This document shows positions 44,545 to 55,127 of a stretch of 64,000 nucleotides of DNA, piece after piece. Both the position numbers and the translations under genes were made by a program. This DNA is from Trissonchulus latispiculum (Eukaryota > Nematoda > Enoplea > Enoplida > Ironidae). The DNA lies in assembly GCA_030248195.1 (NCBI GenBank), contig JASAND010022292.1, forward strand, positions 19,078-83,077, read 5' to 3'. Position 1 is the first letter of the stretch. Each line of letters begins with the position of its first letter. The notes beneath the pieces are model-generated. The model saw only the letters and a list, made by a program, of their open reading frames with translations, was not told the DNA's origin and ran no database searches.

Positions 44545-46681
44545 GTAATATTAATTGTGTGCAAGTTGTACATTTTACAGAGAAGAAACAAAAATGTTGA
44601 GCAGCCAGTATTCTTACTTAGTATGCGTTTTTTCTTAAATCCTACATCGTTTTTACGCGAAATAAAGCGGATTTTAGTTCAGTCCTTAATAGAAGAAGAA
44701 CTAAGTTAAAGTCTAGATATTCTGCGATCTGTATGGTTTAGCCGAGTGTGCCTAATTGCACTATATATAAGAAGAAGTGTAAGCCATTTGAGGGCTTCTC
44801 TTCACTGCATTGCGTAATGGTGCTCCGCCCACAATACACGAATATTCCCCCGTTCCGGGTTGGATCGCACTGTTCAAATATGCACCCCTCCCCGTTTAGG
44901 TGGGGTCCCCGGTTGAGAGGCTGCATCAGCAGCCAGTCAGATTGCAGAAACCCCCCTCTGTTTGGGGGTGGGGTGTCTTGCAACGGATTACGGTAGTACC
45001 AGCTTATTACAAAACAGGGTCCCCGTTGGTGTGCATCGTTTCTCCCACATTTTACCGTTGGAATTTAGGAGAATTATTAATCACCTGCCACTTAACTCAG
45101 CAGGATTTCTGTCCAATCAATTCTCCTTTTCTAACACTTTTACCGTATACCTCTTCATACGTTCCTTGTGAAAGTACTGTAATTTGTTTAGTGATTATAC
45201 TTTAATTTTGTGTGTACAAAATTTCAGAATTTATATAAAGTTTGCAAGTTACAGTTTATAAAGTTTTTAAAATAAATTCTTTGTGAATTTGTGATAGTTT
45301 GATTTACTTTGAGAAACTGTGACATTTGATATTATTTTATAAAACAATATAGACACTGTTTACGATTCACAAAATCGACATGAATTGATTAATATCATAC
45401 TTTAATAATAAAAATGGGTCTTATCTCGATTACCCCCCCCCACCACTCAAAATCCTTAGAACTTGACCAAATGAGCTAAAATTTGGTGTGGGCATGTTTT
45501 CGACCACGCTCAGTTCAAATATCGCAAAATTTTTCGATTTCGCAAAATTCGAGTTTTTTTCGATTTCTAAGGGAGGACCAAGGGAAACCGAAAACTTTTT
45601 TGCCTTCGATTTTGCTGAAAATATGTATATTGGTGTTTTCGGGGTCGCAGAACACGAATCTGAAGTCCGTTTTTTCGATTCAGCTTTTCGTTAGCTCAGT
45701 ATAAGCTAAAGATTTAAGCTTAAGATGTAAGCTCGTACTGAGCTAACGAAAAGCTGAATCGAAAAATGAATTTAAGATTTGATTACTATTTTCACTATTT
45801 TAAAGATAGTAAATACCAATATAATTTGAAACTGGCTTTAATTTGTTTTGCTTAAGCTTTAAAATCTTAGGCCGATCATATTTGAGAATATATGCCTTTT
45901 ATATATCACTGTGACCTTTAACTTCCTTATTTTGATTCGCCTTAAGTGTCATTTAAGATAAATCAGAGATGTCAACGGTACTCTTTCGTTAAAGAAACGA
46001 CACACAATCGTCGTCAGCAGCCAATTTTAGTCTACTTGGGCGGCTCCGCCAAAACAGGGATCCTTTTAAGAGTCCGCCCGCAAACGAGACCACGTTTGGC
46101 TCGCGCCTCCCTGCCCACAACGGGGAGGGAGTATGTCTGTCGACTCCCATATTCGCGTGTTGGGATCAGAGCACCGTTATGCAATGCCAAGAAGTGAAGC
46201 CCTGTAGCGACCTAACCTTCTTTTGAAATATAACAGAGTTATGAACTCTTGTTTTTACTAAACTATTTTAGCCTAAACCATGAGCGCGAAGAAAACACTT
46301 CATTGTAGTTGGCTCGTTCGGAGCTGTATTTATTATTATTTCGTAAGGGCTTGCCCAAGCAACTTAAAAAAACCACCTTTTTGGTATAAACAAGGACAAG
46401 GTTAAATAATATTAACCTTTGTTTGATACGCGGACTGGAATTTTAGTTACGCTTAAGACTGCTGACTAGGGTTGTTTTGGTAAACATGAGTGCAAGAGAA
46501 TGGGGGGCTTTGGGCTGGTAACAAAATGTCCTCTTGCTAATTTACGCCTCAGCGAAATTCTGTAGCAGCAATTTTTTTACTTGAACTAGGTGTTCTACAA
46601 GAATTCTAAAAAGGTGCAATACAACCTCACATTTGAAAGGGTGACGAATACAATAATAATATGCAAATGCTGTATTTTCAG
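44545..46681. other. intron A: perfect hairpin and GC-rich patches
   Basis: Contains a C-rich patch (44820-44980), a perfect 31-bp inverted repeat at 45671-45766 and a GC-rich patch (46040-46200) of unknown nature. No exon recognised. Confidence 0.4.
45671..45766. repeat. perfect 31-bp inverted repeat (hairpin)
   Basis: Arms 45671-45701 and 45736-45766 are exact reverse complements (TTTTTCGATTCAGCTTTTCG at the outer side), with a 34-bp loop containing TTTAAGCTTAA. Perfect pairing implies a recent or maintained structure. Confidence 0.9.
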
Positions 46682-46739
46682 GCAAATGACTTTCGATATG
46701 ACAATAAGTCTGGCCAGATATCCACAAACGCATTTTGTT
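46682..46739 (+). CDS. channel gene A exon: ENaC post-Cys Y/F-D-x-S strand
   Basis: 58 nt, phase 2 to phase 0, acceptor ATTTTCAG, donor GTT|GTAAGA. Encodes QMTFDMTISLARYPQTHFV, matching the ASC pattern Y-x-V-S-x-S-x-x-x-W/Y-P that follows the C-x-x-P-C pair. Confidence 0.85.
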
Positions 46740-46883
46740 GTAAGAAGCTCAACATGTTACCATAATGTGATTGAAAAAGATACTAGAAATTTTAGCAGAT
46801 CTTCGATTATAATTTTAATGTCCTATTCTTTCACCTTCAGACTGCTTCTGACATTTTGTTATATCATCTTATTCGTCTTTTAG

Positions 46884-46921
46884 TGCCCATTTTGTACAAC
46901 GAACAATAACGAATCTCAAAC
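46884..46921 (+). CDS. channel gene A microexon (38 nt)
   Basis: Bounded by a strong acceptor (CGTCTTTTAG) and a consensus donor (AAAC|GTAAGT). Encodes CPFCTTNNNESQ and leaves phase 2. It is the piece that reconciles the phase 0 donor of the previous exon with the phase 2 acceptor of the next, which strongly supports it despite its size. Confidence 0.75.
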
Positions 46922-47361
46922 GTAAGTTGGTGTCTTTTACACAAAACACAATGTTTGGTTATGACATAACTGACTGGTATTCGTTTCTGTACCCTGCAGC
47001 AACAGTTTGCATTTATGTCCATGTTAACTAGTTGTAAGTAGTTCTTATCATTGCTGTCTAAAGCTGTTGCTCGACCGGTTTTGCAGCTCAGCCGCCCGGC
47101 TAGGCGGGCGGATGGTGCAAACCAGCTGGCCGTTCGGTTATGTACAATATACCGCCTGGTCGTGCATTTCAAATAATGTCAAGTATTGTCACTGGTTCAC
47201 GTGACCAGCCAGCCGGCCGGCCGGTTGCTTGTAGTCCGTCCGGCCGGGCCGGCCGGATGGCCTCTACCCTTGGCCTATTGGCCGCCGGTGGCCAGCCGGT
47301 TTGAAACCGGACGGCAACAACTCCATATGCTGTCTTGTACCACCCGAAATATTAATTCTAG
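46922..47361. other. intron A with CCGG-rich island
   Basis: 47080-47310 holds clustered CCGGCCGG and CCGGTTTGAAACCGG words in otherwise AT-rich DNA; possibly another GC-rich MITE, but ends were not defined. Confidence 0.4.
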
Positions 47362-47434
47362 AGTGTACAGCAACCTTGAAATATACTACGAAACTTCAAG
47401 AACAAAAACATATCAAGAAGTTTACAAAGAAACG
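47362..47434 (+). CDS. channel gene A exon: ENaC pre-TM2 L-x-I-Y-Y motif
   Basis: 73 nt, phase 2 to phase 0, acceptor AATTCTAG, donor ACG|GTAAGG. Encodes VYSNLEIYYETSRTKTYQEV, YKET. This corresponds to the ASC strand N-L-x-x-L-x-I-Y-Y-x-x-L that leads to TM2. Confidence 0.88.
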
Positions 47435-48024
47435 GTAAGGCTGGCGTTTTGTTCACACCTCTGTTTTTATATTTTTTTGTGTAAATAGCTAAACTTTTGC
47501 ATCATATGAATACCTGATTTAACAGAAAGTGCCATTACACCCTTTTTCTTTTAAAGCAAAGTGAGTCATTTGTTCCTTAACGAAGGTAATAGAATTGCAA
47601 AGCCGAAGGTCACTAGAATTATTAGCAATACATACCATTGAAATATTAAACTTAAAACAACTATTCAAAAACTACTGCAATATTAAAAACTGCAACAAGA
47701 GCCAAAATTTAAACGTTTTTATAAAAGTAACTGATTTCTTGGGAATCTTCACTAATATTTTGACAAAAAATTCATGTTTGTTACACGTTAAATGTACATG
47801 CCAAATGTTAAACATTTGACCATCCTACGGCGGAGATACTTTTTCGTGGTTTATGGTTTTCTAAGTTTAAAATCTGAATTCTCATAGTTTTGCAGAACCA
47901 CAGATGTGGCATATTTTTTTAAACCTAAGCTAACTTTCAATGCATGGATGGCAATCAAATTCATGTGGCGGATCTCTGTCGTCACCGACTGCAGGAGAAA
48001 CAAGATGGCTTTGGTTAATTTCAG
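47435..48024. other. intron A, no gene
   Basis: AT-rich last intron. The 3' end has the acceptor TTAATTTCAG. Confidence 0.6.
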
Positions 48025-48156
48025 TTTTGTAATACGATCAGCGATGTGGGAAACTATCTTAGCATTACAATGGGACTGTCCGTCATCGGTATAATTGAAA
48101 TAATGGCTTCCTTGGGATACTTTGTGATAAATAGAATAATGTCTTTGCCAAAATAA
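48025..48156 (+). CDS. channel gene A terminal exon: TM2 with G-x-S filter
   Basis: Phase 0 acceptor, 43 codons and stop TAA at 48154-48156. Encodes FCNTISDVGNYLSITMGLSV, IGIIEIMASLGYFVINRIMS, LPK. It aligns with the family consensus D-I-G-G-x-L-G-L-W-L-G-A-S-x-L-x-x-x-E. The ion-selectivity G-x-S is GLS and the Glu at the inner part of TM2 is kept. The intracellular C-terminus is very short, about a dozen residues. Confidence 0.93.
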   Translation, partial: FCNTISDVGNYLSITMGLSVIGIIEIMASLGYFVINRIMSLPK

Positions 48157-48186
48157 TGTGTACCTTGTGCTCAATGTAAATTCCAC

Positions 48187-48208
48187 AATAAACTAAAACA
48201 TAATAAAT
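48187..48208 (+). terminator. polyadenylation signals of gene A
   Basis: AATAAA occurs about 30 nt after the stop codon (48187-48192) and again about 16 nt further on, a normal place for the 3' end of a short 3' UTR. Confidence 0.65.
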
Positions 48209-49230
48209 GACTAAGTAACTAATAAATGAATAAGTAACTAATGACTAAATAAAGCTAAGATATTGTCGTTGTGTTGGTTTCGTAAGGTAGTGTCAAATGA
48301 GGTTGTGTGTGTGCGCAGATCCAAACTGCATCGTCCAAATACCCTGACAGACTAATAAAACAGAAAGGCGAAAAATATTGTTATGTTAACGTTAATGTTA
48401 ACTGAAATATGGGAGGGTACAGAACTAAAAATTGACCAACTTCGCAAAAGAAGACAGACACCAGAACCTGAGAATTTAGCTACAGACTATAACTTCGTCA
48501 GTTAAAATTATCAATTAATGAAATAGTAGTGCAAAATCGAATCCGATGATTCAAATGTGGAAATCCACGGCACAAGTTTGAGGAGCTTGGAAATGTGTAA
48601 TTATATACCAACCGACTAAACTCAATCGCCGCACACCTAATACCAAGAGTACATAATAACTAAGAGTGTGACAAGCGTCACACTCTTAGTTGTGAAATAG
48701 CTTAGTTCAAATTTGCTGTGCTGTAACCCCCGTGCCTCTCCATCCAAGTTGTGAAGCACGATGTGCACCGTGCTTCATAACTGCATTTGTGAAGCACGCT
48801 GTACCGTGTGACACAAGTATAGGTTGTTGCACAACATAGAGTGCACTAGCTGATTTACAGGCACGCTAAGCGAAACTGCGAGGGGTTGTGATGCACGAGC
48901 GAAGCGAGTGCATTACAAACCCGAGTGTTTCGTGAAAGCTTGCACGAGAATTTTTTTGTGGTACGAGGGCGGAGCGAAGCGGAGCCCGAGTACCACAAAA
49001 GAATTCGAGTGCTAAGCTTTCGGAAACACTCGGGTTTCACAACCCCTTGGAGTATTGCTTGGCGTGTCCGTAAATTAGATGGTGCGCGAGAAATTGTGCA
49101 ACAACTTAGTTGTGAAATAGCTTAGTTCAAATTTAAAATACCGGAAATTTGAATTAGACTTGGCAGGCATCACACCAGAGTGTTCCTCGCCCTGGGTCAT
49201 GTGTTTGTCGTTGTACGTAAAGCACATTAT

Positions 49231-49412
49231 TCATTTATTACTTCAGTTTTGATACAAACTCCTTCTAGCTTTGTATGTCTGAAGCCTCGATAGCTCAGTT
49301 GGGAGAGCATCGGACTGATAAACAGAAAGTCATGGGTTCGAATCCCAGTCGAGGACAGAATTTTTCGGGTCTCTGGTGCTGAAGTGACAATTTCATTTCT
49401 TACATTCCAACT
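49231..49412 (+). mobile_element. tRNA-derived SINE, copy 3 (in palindrome)
   Basis: tRNA-like part 49284-49355: GCCTCGATAGCTCAGTTGGG (box A), loop CTGATAA as for an Ile (GAT) anticodon, GGGTTCGAATCCC (box B), with acceptor stem nearly complete. The anticodon stem has mismatches, so a functional tRNA is doubtful. The leader from CTTCAGTTT and the tail TTTTCGGGTCTCTGGTGC, TGAAGTGACAATTTC are shared with other copies. Confidence 0.65.
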
Positions 49413-49616
49413 CCACATAGTGCATCTGCTTCAGCGTGCTTCACAACTATAGTTGTGAAGCACGGTACAGCGTGCTTCACAAATGCAGTTGTGAAACACA
49501 GTGCACATCGTGCTTCACAACTTGGATGGAGGCACGGGGGTTACAGCACAGCAAATTTGAACTAAGCTATTTCACAACTAGTTGTGAAGCACGCTGAAGC
49601 AGATGCGCGCTGTGGA

Positions 49617-49790
49617 GTTGGAATGTAAGAAATGAAATTGTCACTTCAGCACCAGAGACCCGAAAAATTCTGTCCTCGACCTGGATCCGAACCCACGACT
49701 TTCGGTTTATCAGTCCGATGCTCTCCCAACTGAGCTATCGAGGCTTAAGACATACAAAGCTAGAAGGCGTTTGTTTCCAAACTGAAGTAA
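49617..49790 (-). mobile_element. tRNA-derived SINE, copy 4 (in palindrome)
   Basis: Inverted partner of copy 3; tRNA-like part 49673-49744. Its anticodon stem pairs better than that of copy 3 (TCGGA with ACCGA, one mismatch), but its T-arm is worse. The two copies differ at several places, so the palindrome is not brand new. Confidence 0.65.
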
Positions 49791-50611
49791 TAAATGAATA
49801 ATGTGCTTTACGTATAACGCGGACAAACACATGACCCAGGGCGAGGAACACTCTGGTGTGCTGGTGCCAACTGCCAGTTTCCGGTATTTTAAATTTTAAC
49901 TAAGCTATTTCACAACTAAGTTGTTGCACAATTTCTCGCGCACCATCTAATTTACGGACACGCCAAGCAAAACTGCAAGGGGTTGTGAAACCCGAGTGTT
50001 TCGGGAACACTCGGGTTTCACAACCCCTTGGAGTATTGCTTGGCGTGTCCGTAAATTAGATGGTGCGCGAGAAATTGTGCAACAACTTAGTTGTGAAATA
50101 GCTTAGTTCAAATTTAAAATACCGGAAATTTGAATTTGAATTATTATAATTTGCATTTGTATAAGCTTAGCACTCGAATTTTTTGTGGTACTCGGGCTCC
50201 GCATTCTCGTGCAAGCTTTCACGAAACACTCGGGTTTGCAATGCACTCGCTTCGCTCGTGCATCACAACCCCTCGCAGTTTCGCTTAGCGTGCCTGTAAA
50301 TCAGCTAGTGCACTCTATGTTGTGCAACAACCTATACTTATCAAGCAGAAAACATCATCTGCACAATAACGGCTGACCCCCCCCCACAACTGAGTATGTG
50401 CACTTCAAAGAAATTATGCCTACGTTATAAAGCTCAAAAACACAACTAGTCAGTTGGTTCAGTGTGCGTCTGCTTAGAGCTTTATAACGTAGGCATAGCG
50501 TGCAAATTTCTTTGAAGTGCACATAGTCAGTTGTGGGGGGGTCAGCCGTTATTGTGCAGATGATGTTTTCTGCTTGAGTGTGACTAAGAGTGTGACGCTT
50601 GTCACACTCTC

Positions 50612-51539
50612 AGTTATTATCTAATACTAACTAATACACAAAATTACAAATATACTTTGAACGTTTGTTAAGATCAGATAAGTGTTAACAAGCTCATTTG
50701 GAATAATTTAAAGAAGGAGTCTCAAAAAATCCTATAAAAATGGTACCGAAAATTTCTTTCCTTCTGATTAGGTAGCTCAACTCAAAACCCTCTTTTCAGT
50801 GATATTATTGCTTGTGGTTTCATAATTATGTTGCATTCACAATTACACAAATAAATCAATGTCATTTGCTGTGTACGAAAAGTTATGTTAGTTAATGCTT
50901 TCAGAATCGTAATAATGCTTAATAATAATAAAGAATTAATGCTTTAAAAATCGTTTGCCTCTTTATTTTAATGTAAACATTAATGACATGGCTGAATATA
51001 TTTACATTGCTAACTTCTAAAATACAACTAAACTTGATCACCGACACAGCAAATTGGCCTCCAAAATATGAGCTTTCAGTGATTGGCCGGTACTCGTCGG
51101 GTGGGCCGACGCGCTTCCGTAGTTGTGTGTATTCCTGCATATGTGCGCCACGATAGTTGATAGTGAGCCTATCAAAAGATATAGAGTACACTATTATAGC
51201 GAGATTCCGCGGAACCAACGTAGCGGAGACTAAGCACAAAATCATACCACGGAAACGAGCTGACCTGGTTGGAATTTTGCTGTCCAGGTGGTGAAAAATT
51301 CCGGGAAAAGAAGCTGCTTTAATGGGAAACTAGTCAGCACAGAATTAAGGCTAATATAGTGGTTGATTACATAAGTGCTCTCTTGAATATTTGAAGGTTT
51401 CTATTCCGAATTTATCTAAAATTGGTGTTACCTTGACAAACGTTCAACGTAAGTTGCCTTTTGCGTACGTTCCAATGCCGAAGTTATCTAATAATTCAAA
51501 TAGACAAGTTTTGGAGCCCAAATACATAAGTTGAGTTAC
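50612..51539. other. intergenic, no gene
   Basis: AT-rich spacer between the palindrome and a non-LTR remnant. A short - strand frame at 50919-51245 has no recognisable motif. Confidence 0.35.
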
Positions 51540-52750
51540 TGGTTGCATTGTGAGATCAGAAACGTGCCACCTCCTACCTGAGGTCAACGACTTTACCTCA
51601 CAGCAACCGCAGACGTCAGGTGGTTGTTGGTACCAAAGACAGCGCCTAAAGTCCATTACGTCCTGGAGAGAAGCAGCTGAAAAACGGGACACTGTCCAAG
51701 AGGTCAAAGAGTATCCTTTGAAAACCGTCAATCAAGGTCTCAGGCCGCCATAGAAAATCTGAAACAGGCTGTTGATACTAAATGATGAATCAGTTCTGGC
51801 AAAATCGCTAAAACCGGATCAACTGGTGGAGTATTTCCAGACCTGCCCACCGACCCTCCAGTGGAAGCGAAACGTGCATATCTGGACAAAGGACTCAGCA
51901 GATTGTGGAACCGACAATGGAGGTGCTGGAATTAAAATTCAGACGGACTTTGGACTCAGTGCTAATATGTTCAAAGCTGCTTGAAGATAATGTTCAAGCT
52001 GCAGGGCTGAACTTGATGCAATCCGAAAAGCACTCTAGGGGTATAAGCGGCACTTTGACTGGCTGCCTAATGCTTCTAAAATTCTTCTCATGACTGACAG
52101 TCTGTCAGCATGCCACAGACTATAGTCTTACTCAGCAGCACCTCAGAACCTATCGTCAGTGAAGATTTAGCGCTAATTGATGAAATTAGCTGTCCAATTG
52201 CCATCCGCTGGGTATCGCACCACACCGGTATTCCTGGCAACGAGGAAGCAGATAGCCTTGTCAAGATTGGTAGAAGTCTCCCTCAGTCCAAAGTTCCGCT
52301 GGACCAGTCCACGGTTAGAAGTCTAATCTTCCGCCGGAGTAAGAAATCCTGGCAACGGAGGATAGCCCTGCTGTAATCCAAATAAATCCAACTAGAAAAC
52401 CAGTTCCTGCCCGGTTTGAAAGTTACCTAACTCGCCGGGAGTACTCTCTCAGCTGAAAGCTGCCCCTTCTGAGGTCCTATTGGCACAGAATTGGCGCCGA
52501 CAGCAGCCCTATTTGCCTCAGTTGTCAGGAAAAGCCAGACGACCTGATCCATCTACTCATCGAGTGTCCTGTCTTAGTCCCGGCCAGATCCAGAACTCTG
52601 GGCTTCGGCACTGACCTTTCCTTCCTGTCCAGAGAATCCAATAGAGTGATCCAGTTCCTGAGGAAGGAACTCCGTCCCCCAGTCTATGCCCAGCGACGAC
52701 TCCTGAACGGAGAGAGAAAGACCCATAGAGAACGATACGAAAATTTTCAA
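51540..52750 (+). pseudogene. degenerate non-LTR retrotransposon (RNase H end)
   Basis: Fragments in shifting frames match the layout of the 33345-35417 element: VHIWTKDSADCGTDNGGAG (RNase H first motif), AIRWVSHHTGIPGNEEADSL (His/Asp motif), ICLSCQEKPDDLIHLLIECP (terminal finger). Many stops and frameshifts. It is an older relative of the same class, also on the + strand. Confidence 0.7.
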
Positions 52751-53033
52751 GCATTGTGCACTATTACATTTCACATAGTTGTAATCTTGAACACGCACAC
52801 TCATAGTTCATCCTATCACTGAGTGTAAGCTTCTTGCTATAACATGAAATAATCTATTGTTCAGGAAATGACTGTTGACCAAACAATCTTCCAGCGTTGT
52901 GCACTCTAACATTCACGTAGGATGTAAGTTTGATCACGCCCACTCACGGTTCACAATATCACACGGAGTGTAAGCCTTTTGTTATAACATGAAATTAACT
53001 ATTGTTCAGGAAATGGCTGCTGATCAAATAATA
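52751..53033. repeat. 143-bp tandem repeat, two copies
   Basis: Copies start at 52751 (GCATTGTGCACT) and 52894 (GCGTTGTGCACT) and share TGTAAGCTTCTTGCTATAAC-like and ATTGTTCAGGAAATG blocks with moderate divergence. It directly follows the retroposon remnant and may be its 3' UTR. Confidence 0.75.
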
Positions 53034-55127
53034 GTAACTATACGCATTGGTAAATTTATCTTCTCCTTAAGATCCTTAACTGTATCCGTGTTTAATAATT
53101 CAAGTAAATGTGTGGTGCACTCTTCCAAGAATAAGCAGTACTTCATGAAGTATTACGCACTCCTGCTCGTTTTTAGCCTATTCAAAACTGTGTACTGATT
53201 CCAACTTTTCCACCAAAAGCTATTATTACTTTCGCTGAAGCCAAGGATCTGCTTTCAGGCTAAATACTTCTGCTTAAGCATTAAGTATCAATAATTACAC
53301 GATTTTTAAGCTTTAACACGACAACAAGTTACATAGAATTTAATTTCTCTAATATAGTTAAAGGAAGGTTAAGTCTAACTGTAGACTGCATATAGTAAGG
53401 AAATTTGCTAGAAGGCAAGTGCAATTTTGTAACCTTTGTAAAGTTTTCAATATTAGGAGCTCCTGTCTCCTAGAATCAACCTTGAAAATCCTTCATTACA
53501 CCCAACTGCTAACCCTTTTGACTGGAACTCCTGGGGTCTGTTATCAACGTCTAAACCCGGGTTTAGTCACTAATTCGGGTTAACCTGGCTGTCTTTAACA
53601 CATTATTTCAATCCGGATTAGCGATTTTACCTGTATTTGGCTTAGATAAAATTGGCTCCTGGATTCCCAGAATCATATTTTCTAAAAGAACTAAAGTTAC
53701 GGGTACGGCTCATTTATTAGAAAGAAGTACAGCCTCTAACCACTTGCTGGCCACGTCCCCAAAGCTTAGCAAATAACAACTTGAATACTGACTTTCTGGC
53801 ATGCAATTAGGTCGACTTCGACATGATTCAGACAGATTTTGCTGCTACCGGTTACAGCGCTAACTTGGCATTATCAAAACTAACAAATATGAAGCATTAT
53901 AAAATGTCTTTAAAAGTTTAAATTTTTAACTACTGCTTAGTTGTTGTTAGTATCGTGTGGTGTACCAGTTATCTCTAAGTGAGGACAGGATAAAACCATA
54001 AAGACGTTCGGCCGTTTGGCAACGAAGACAGAATTGGACAATTTTCGCAACGTCGTCCAGTATCTTTTTCACTAATATTCTATTTTCGCAACTTCATAGG
54101 CTCGATCTCTTTCAAGGTTAACAAGATTTTCGGTTATTACGTCGAGGCACACAATTTTGATTTGACTTGCAATAAAGCTTTCTTGGAAATAAAAGCACAA
54201 AATATGTATACCCATGGCAGACCATACCATACCATACCAAGCCCTTCTCCGACCGGATAAGGTAAGGACTTAACCACCAAGGGCAGCGCGGACAGAGGGA
54301 GTAACAAATTGATCATGTTGCTGAACAACAATTACCTGAAAAATACAGGTTTTTACACCATAAGTTCAATTTTAAACTAACTTAAACTAATTTAGCTTAA
54401 CTAGAATAGAATTTCGACGGAATGTGTTAGTGCTAATTTGTAATTTTCATTAAAAAGCATTTTTTTGCTGCAAATTTTTTGATAAAATTCTTACTGTTTT
54501 TAGTATTAACGGTAATCTTTTCTAAGTCATGTTAATTTAATAATTAAGTTAAGAGAAATATCCAAAATTTTGGATTTTTGCTGAAACATGAAACTTTTAA
54601 AAATTTGCATATACGTTGCTGTTAACGTAAAGTTCCCCCACTTTTCTGGATGATACCTCACTCATGAATGTATTCACATAAAGAAGGTATGAAATATACA
54701 CGTAAAAATGGAAGAAGTGCCAGAACTTAGAACAGAGACAGTGATTGAATCAATAAGATCACAGTAAAGTACAAGGAATCCGGGTTGGCAGCAAATTAAT
54801 AGTAATATAATTTAGCAAAACAAATCTAATAAGTTTGATACCGGCGTTCACCGCTTATCTGGTCTTTGCAAACCAAAGTAAATCCAATCCAATATAGAGC
54901 CCACGGCGTCATACTATTCTTTTTGACTTTTGATGCATCGAATAGAATCGAATCGGTAGTGCAAAAAAATCGAACTGCATCAAATCTTCTGCTACTTTTT
55001 ATTCCTGCTGGAGCAGGAATGTATAAAAAGGAAAATAGTATGCTTAGTGCATGGTGAGTCATTTCTCCATTTAGAAGCCCTATCTCCAACACAGGGCTAG
55101 CTTAGGTAATTTTTTTGCATTCAGATT
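53034..55127. other. intergenic, no gene recognised
   Basis: AT-rich. Noted: the palindrome TAAACCCGGGTTTA near 53552, a CCATA pentanucleotide run near 54222-54238, and a TCCTGCTGGAGCAGGA hairpin near 55003. None defines a gene. Confidence 0.35.

Larger units (their letters stand above)
8989..48156 (+). other. channel gene A, whole: TM1 - EGF-like - mucin - ENaC core - TM2
   Basis: Gene-level view. Twelve exons from the TM1 exon to the stop have compatible splice phases at every junction and sum to a multiple of three from ATG 9012, giving about 2257 residues. Approximate order: TM1 1-34, EGF-like 35-144, mucin-like 145-1915, ENaC ectodomain 1916-2214, TM2 and short tail 2215-2257. It would act at the plasma membrane as a trimer subunit of a Na+-permeable DEG/ENaC channel (family knowledge). 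Introns of several kb hold most of the window's transposons. A cytosolic exon at 7738-7849 may precede it. No promoter was identified. Confidence 0.8.
48661..50611. repeat. ~1.95-kb nested palindromic (foldback) element
   Basis: Both ends carry the same small palindrome TAAGAGTGTGAC...GTCACACTCTYA. Inside, arms pair at several levels: 48814-48950 with 50204-50341; 49024-49440 with 49570-50008; a local palindrome at 49880-50130; and 50345-50448 with 50478-50573. Recurring words are GTGAAGCACG, AACACTCGGGTTT, CACGAGCGAAGCGAG and TTAGTTGTGAAATAGC. Two tRNA-like SINE copies sit in opposite orientation near the centre. No protein-coding frame. It lies 3' of gene A. Confidence 0.85.

Noticed and set aside
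49284..49355. functional tRNA-Ile(GAT) gene
   Set aside because: The anticodon stem has mismatches and the first acceptor pair is not matched. Conserved sequence extends far on both sides in other copies, so a SINE is the better explanation.
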